Assembly: GCA_009700405.1 (NCBI GenBank)
Contig: WLMD01000078.1
Coordinates: 1 to 7,825, forward strand
From: Actinomycetota bacterium
Lineage (GTDB): Bacteria; Actinomycetota; Actinomycetes; Nanopelagicales; Nanopelagicaceae
DNA length: 7,825 nt
Reading direction: 5' to 3'
Part shown: positions 5,436 through 7,825 of the stretch, piece by piece
Layout: the number at the start of each line of letters is the position of its first letter
Numbering within the stretch: position 1 is the stretch's first letter
Notes under the pieces: model-generated
Databases searched by the model: none
The model's input: the letters and a program-made list of their open reading frames with translations, nothing else
Told to the model about the DNA's origin: nothing
Program-made: the position numbers and the translations under genes

Positions 5436-7100
5436 GTGTCCTCCCATAGCGAACTCCTAGCAGGCAAGATCACTGCTGCCCTGCGCGCTTTGGTCGAAAA
5501 GGGCGAACTGACGTGTGAAATCCCGGCTTCCATTCCATTAGAGCGTCCTAAAAATCGCGATCACGGCGACTATGCCTCATCTATTGCATTGCAAGTAGCA
5601 AAGGGTTCGGGACGTCCTCCACGTGAGATTGCCGAACTACTCAAGCGAGATCTTGAAGCGTTGCCCGAAGTTTTATCGGTGGATATTGCCGGGCCCGGAT
5701 TTATTAACATCACCTTGGAGCGCGCGAGCCAGGGTGAAGTCGTGCGTCAGATTCGTGAGCATGGCGAAAAGTTTGGAGAAGGGTCAACCCTTGCGGGAGT
5801 TTCGATTAACTTGGAATTTATTAGCGCCAATCCAACTGGACCATTGCACTTAGGTCACACACGTTGGGCAGCAGTGGGCGATGCGCTTGGTCGTGTATTA
5901 ACTGCAGCTGGCGCAAAGGTAACGAGAGAGTTTTACATTAACGATCGCGGAAATCAGATGGACCTTTTTGGTGCATCGGTACGCGCTGCTGCGATGGGGC
6001 AACCTATTCCTGAAAATGGGTATCAAGGTGCGTACATTTCTGATCTTGCCCAAGCGGTAGTTGATGCTGACCCATCCATCATGACAATGGTCGGGGATGA
6101 GCAACTCATTGAATTTCGTGAACGTGCTTACAAAGCACAACTGGCAGATCAGCAGAGAGTTCTTGAAACCTTCCATACTCACTTTGACGTTTGGTTTTCC
6201 GAACGCTCGTTGCACAGTAGCGGAGCAGTCGAGCACGGATTAGATAAATTGCGCTCGCAAGGTCACGTGTATGAAGAAGAAGGCGCGACGTGGCTTCGCA
6301 CAACAGACTTTGCTGATGATAAAGATCGCGTGCTTGTTAAGAGTGGCGGAGAGCTCACCTATTTCTCATCCGACACTGCTTATTACATAAATAAGCGCGA
6401 ACGCGGTTTTGATATCTGCATTTACATGTTGGGCGCTGATCATCATGGCTACGTCAATCGCTTAAAGGCAATCGCAGCATGTGCTGGTGATGATCCTGAA
6501 TACAACATTGATGTCTTGATTGGCCAACTCGTAAAGATTATGGAAGGCGGCGAGGAAGTAAAACTTTCCAAGCGCGCTGGAACAATCATTACTTTGGAAG
6601 ATCTCGTTGAAAAAGTTGGCGTAGATGCTGCTAGATACACGCTTATTCGCTACCCCGTGGAAACTCCCATGGTGCTGGATGTGGATGTGCTCAAGAAGCG
6701 CACCAACGAAAACCCCGTCTATTACGTGCAGTACGCGCACGCACGTATCGCAGGCGTGCTTCGCAATGCCAGTGACCTGAAGGTTCCACATGCTCTGTCC
6801 GACTTTGATCCAGCCTTGCTCGTTCATGATCGTGAGAACGAACTCCTGGGCGCGCTTGCAGAATTTCCTCGCGTTGTTGCAGGGGCCGCTGAACTTAGAG
6901 AACCACACCGAGTTGCTCGCTACCTAGAAGTTTTGGCTGGTGTGTATCACGGCTTCTACGCAGATTGCCGCGTGCTTCCGCTGGGAGATGAACCTATTGA
7001 GGCTATTCACTCTGCTCGTGCAAATCTTTGTGCTGCAACATTGCAAGTACTTAGCAATGGCTTACAACTTCTAGGCGTAAGCGCACCGGAGAGGATGTAA
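5436..7100 (+). CDS. argS: Arginyl-tRNA synthetase
   Basis: A cytoplasmic class I aminoacyl-tRNA synthetase that charges tRNA-Arg with arginine using ATP; full length at 554 residues. Features in order: the N-terminal additional domain for tRNA recognition (about 1-110, with RPKNRDHGDYASSIAL), the catalytic ANPTGPLHLGH with the HIGH motif as HLGH (138-141), and the GADHHGYVNRLKA segment. The KMSKS equivalent is VKLSKR (375-380) followed by AGT. A helical anticodon-binding DALR domain with YVQYAHARI comes next, and the protein ends in the family's usual GLQLLGVSAPERM. The start is GTG at 5436, with no ribosome site before it; a leaderless transcript is likely. Its last codons carry the ribosome site of lysA, 4 bp downstream, so the two genes are co-transcribed and probably translationally coupled. 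Confidence 0.97.
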   Translation: MSSHSELLAGKITAALRALVEKGELTCEIPASIPLERPKNRDHGDYASSIALQVAKGSGRPPREIAELLKRDLEALPEVLSVDIAGPGFINITLERASQGEVVRQIREHGEKFGEGSTLAGVSINLEFISANPTGPLHLGHTRWAAVGDALGRVLTAAGAKVTREFYINDRGNQMDLFGASVRAAAMGQPIPENGYQGAYISDLAQAVVDADPSIMTMVGDEQLIEFRERAYKAQLADQQRVLETFHTHFDVWFSERSLHSSGAVEHGLDKLRSQGHVYEEEGATWLRTTDFADDKDRVLVKSGGELTYFSSDTAYYINKRERGFDICIYMLGADHHGYVNRLKAIAACAGDDPEYNIDVLIGQLVKIMEGGEEVKLSKRAGTIITLEDLVEKVGVDAARYTLIRYPVETPMVLDVDVLKKRTNENPVYYVQYAHARIAGVLRNASDLKVPHALSDFDPALLVHDRENELLGALAEFPRVVAGAAELREPHRVARYLEVLAGVYHGFYADCRVLPLGDEPIEAIHSARANLCAATLQVLSNGLQLLGVSAPERM

Positions 7101-7104
7101 CACC

Positions 7105-7825
7105 ATGGCAAATGTATGGTCTTCACAAATTACTTTCCGCGAAAACGAACTCCACCTTTCTGGAATGCCAGCTCATAAGTTGGCACGCGATTTTGGAACT
7201 CCAACATTCTTTATTGATGAAGCAGACTTTCGCGAACGCGCGAGTGCATGGAGCGCTGCCCTTAACGAATCATTTGGCGAAAATGCAGGTCACGTCTACT
7301 ACGCCGGCAAAGCCTTTATTTGCGTAGAAGTTGCTAAATGGATTGCTGATTGTGGAATTGGTTTAGATGTGTGCACTGGGGGCGAGCTCGCTGTTGCTTT
7401 GGCTGCCAATTTCCCAGCATCGAAAATTCAAGTGCATGGAAACAATAAGTCTGTTGCCGAAATAAACAAGGCAGTAGAAATTGGTGTTGGCACAATCGTC
7501 GTGGACTCGCTCATTGAAATTGATCGGGTAGCACAGGCTGCGCGCAGTCAAGGCAAAGTTCAACCAATTCTTCTTCGGTTAACTCCTGGCATCGAAGCAC
7601 ATACTCACGAATCAATTGCAACCGCTCACGAAGATGTGAAGTTTGGATTCTCAATTGCTAGCGGAGCTGCGTGGTCAGCTGTTTTGGCAGCACGATCACA
7701 TCCTGAAGTAGAACTGCGTGGCTTCCATGGCCATATTGGTTCGCAGATTTTATCGATGGACGCTTTTGCGGTTTCAGCTGATCGACTCATTGAATTAATG
7801 GGCAAATACCGCGATGAATTTGGCG
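7105..7825 (+). CDS. lysA: Diaminopimelate decarboxylase, 5' part cut by window end
   Basis: A PLP-dependent fold-type III enzyme that decarboxylates meso-diaminopimelate to L-lysine, the last step of lysine synthesis. The first 240 codons are open with no frameshift. Visible features are the PLP lysine K69 in YYAGKAF, HGNNKS (111-116), KFGFSI (179-184) and HGHIGSQ (208-214), which belongs to the phosphate/PLP-binding barrel; the C-terminal third lies beyond the window. ATG 7105 is preceded by GGAGAGGA within the argS stop region, with a 9-base spacer. The argS-lysA order is conserved in Actinobacteria, where homoserine dehydrogenase and threonine genes often follow; whether they do here cannot be seen. 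Confidence 0.95.
   Translation, partial: MANVWSSQITFRENELHLSGMPAHKLARDFGTPTFFIDEADFRERASAWSAALNESFGENAGHVYYAGKAFICVEVAKWIADCGIGLDVCTGGELAVALAANFPASKIQVHGNNKSVAEINKAVEIGVGTIVVDSLIEIDRVAQAARSQGKVQPILLRLTPGIEAHTHESIATAHEDVKFGFSIASGAAWSAVLAARSHPEVELRGFHGHIGSQILSMDAFAVSADRLIELMGKYRDEFG

Noticed and set aside
5898..6236. 112-codon minus-strand frame inside argS
   Set aside because: Antisense shadow of the synthetase catalytic domain, with no supporting ribosome site or motif.
6462..6908. 148-codon open frame on the minus strand inside argS
   Set aside because: It lies wholly opposite a clear argS frame, has no family resemblance and an atypical composition rich in Cys, His and Asn; it is a shadow.

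Overview
The window looks like chromosomal DNA of an actinobacterium with moderate rather than high GC. The main reason is the argS-lysA gene pair, in which an arginyl-tRNA synthetase is followed after 4 bp by diaminopimelate decarboxylase; this is the usual head of the lysine/threonine cluster in Actinobacteria. The AT-leaning codons, TAA stops, tight spacing and compact genes would fit small-genome planktonic groups such as the freshwater Nanopelagicales. That placement is an inference, not something the sequence proves. No transposase, integrase, phage gene or CRISPR array is visible.

Region 1 (1-2760) holds a divergent pair. A short-chain dehydrogenase resembling the 3-alpha-hydroxysteroid dehydrogenase (HsdA) branch lies on the minus strand, and a complete NAD(P)-dependent aldehyde dehydrogenase lies on the plus strand. 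They share an upstream region of about 240 bp that carries a perfect 6-bp inverted repeat just before the dehydrogenase gene. An alcohol to aldehyde to acid route is a natural guess, but the substrates cannot be read from the sequence.

Region 2 (2760-4031) is a two-gene cell-surface operon. It encodes a small secreted single-domain protein ending in an LPKTS sorting signal, then a class D-like sortase. The pair looks like a self-contained substrate and enzyme module. Two RNA/DNA structures stand out. One is a leader hairpin that presents a strong Shine-Dalgarno sequence in its loop, followed by a start-stop (ATG TGA). The other is a perfect 13-bp inverted repeat inside the 5' part of the sortase gene.

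Region 3 (4032-5311) holds a zeta-crystallin-type quinone oxidoreductase and tRNA-Leu(UAG), both on the minus strand. A 19-bp near-perfect copy (18 of 19) of the tRNA 3' end, including its flanking bases, lies beyond the oxidoreductase gene in the same orientation. The gene is therefore bracketed by att-like direct repeats. The same copy forms the hairpin of what looks like the gene's terminator.

Region 4 (5312-7825) starts with a repeat-rich spacer, followed by argS and the first 240 codons of lysA. These are translation and lysine/peptidoglycan precursor housekeeping genes. No gene-free stretch exceeds 300 bases; the gaps are described under their regulatory features.
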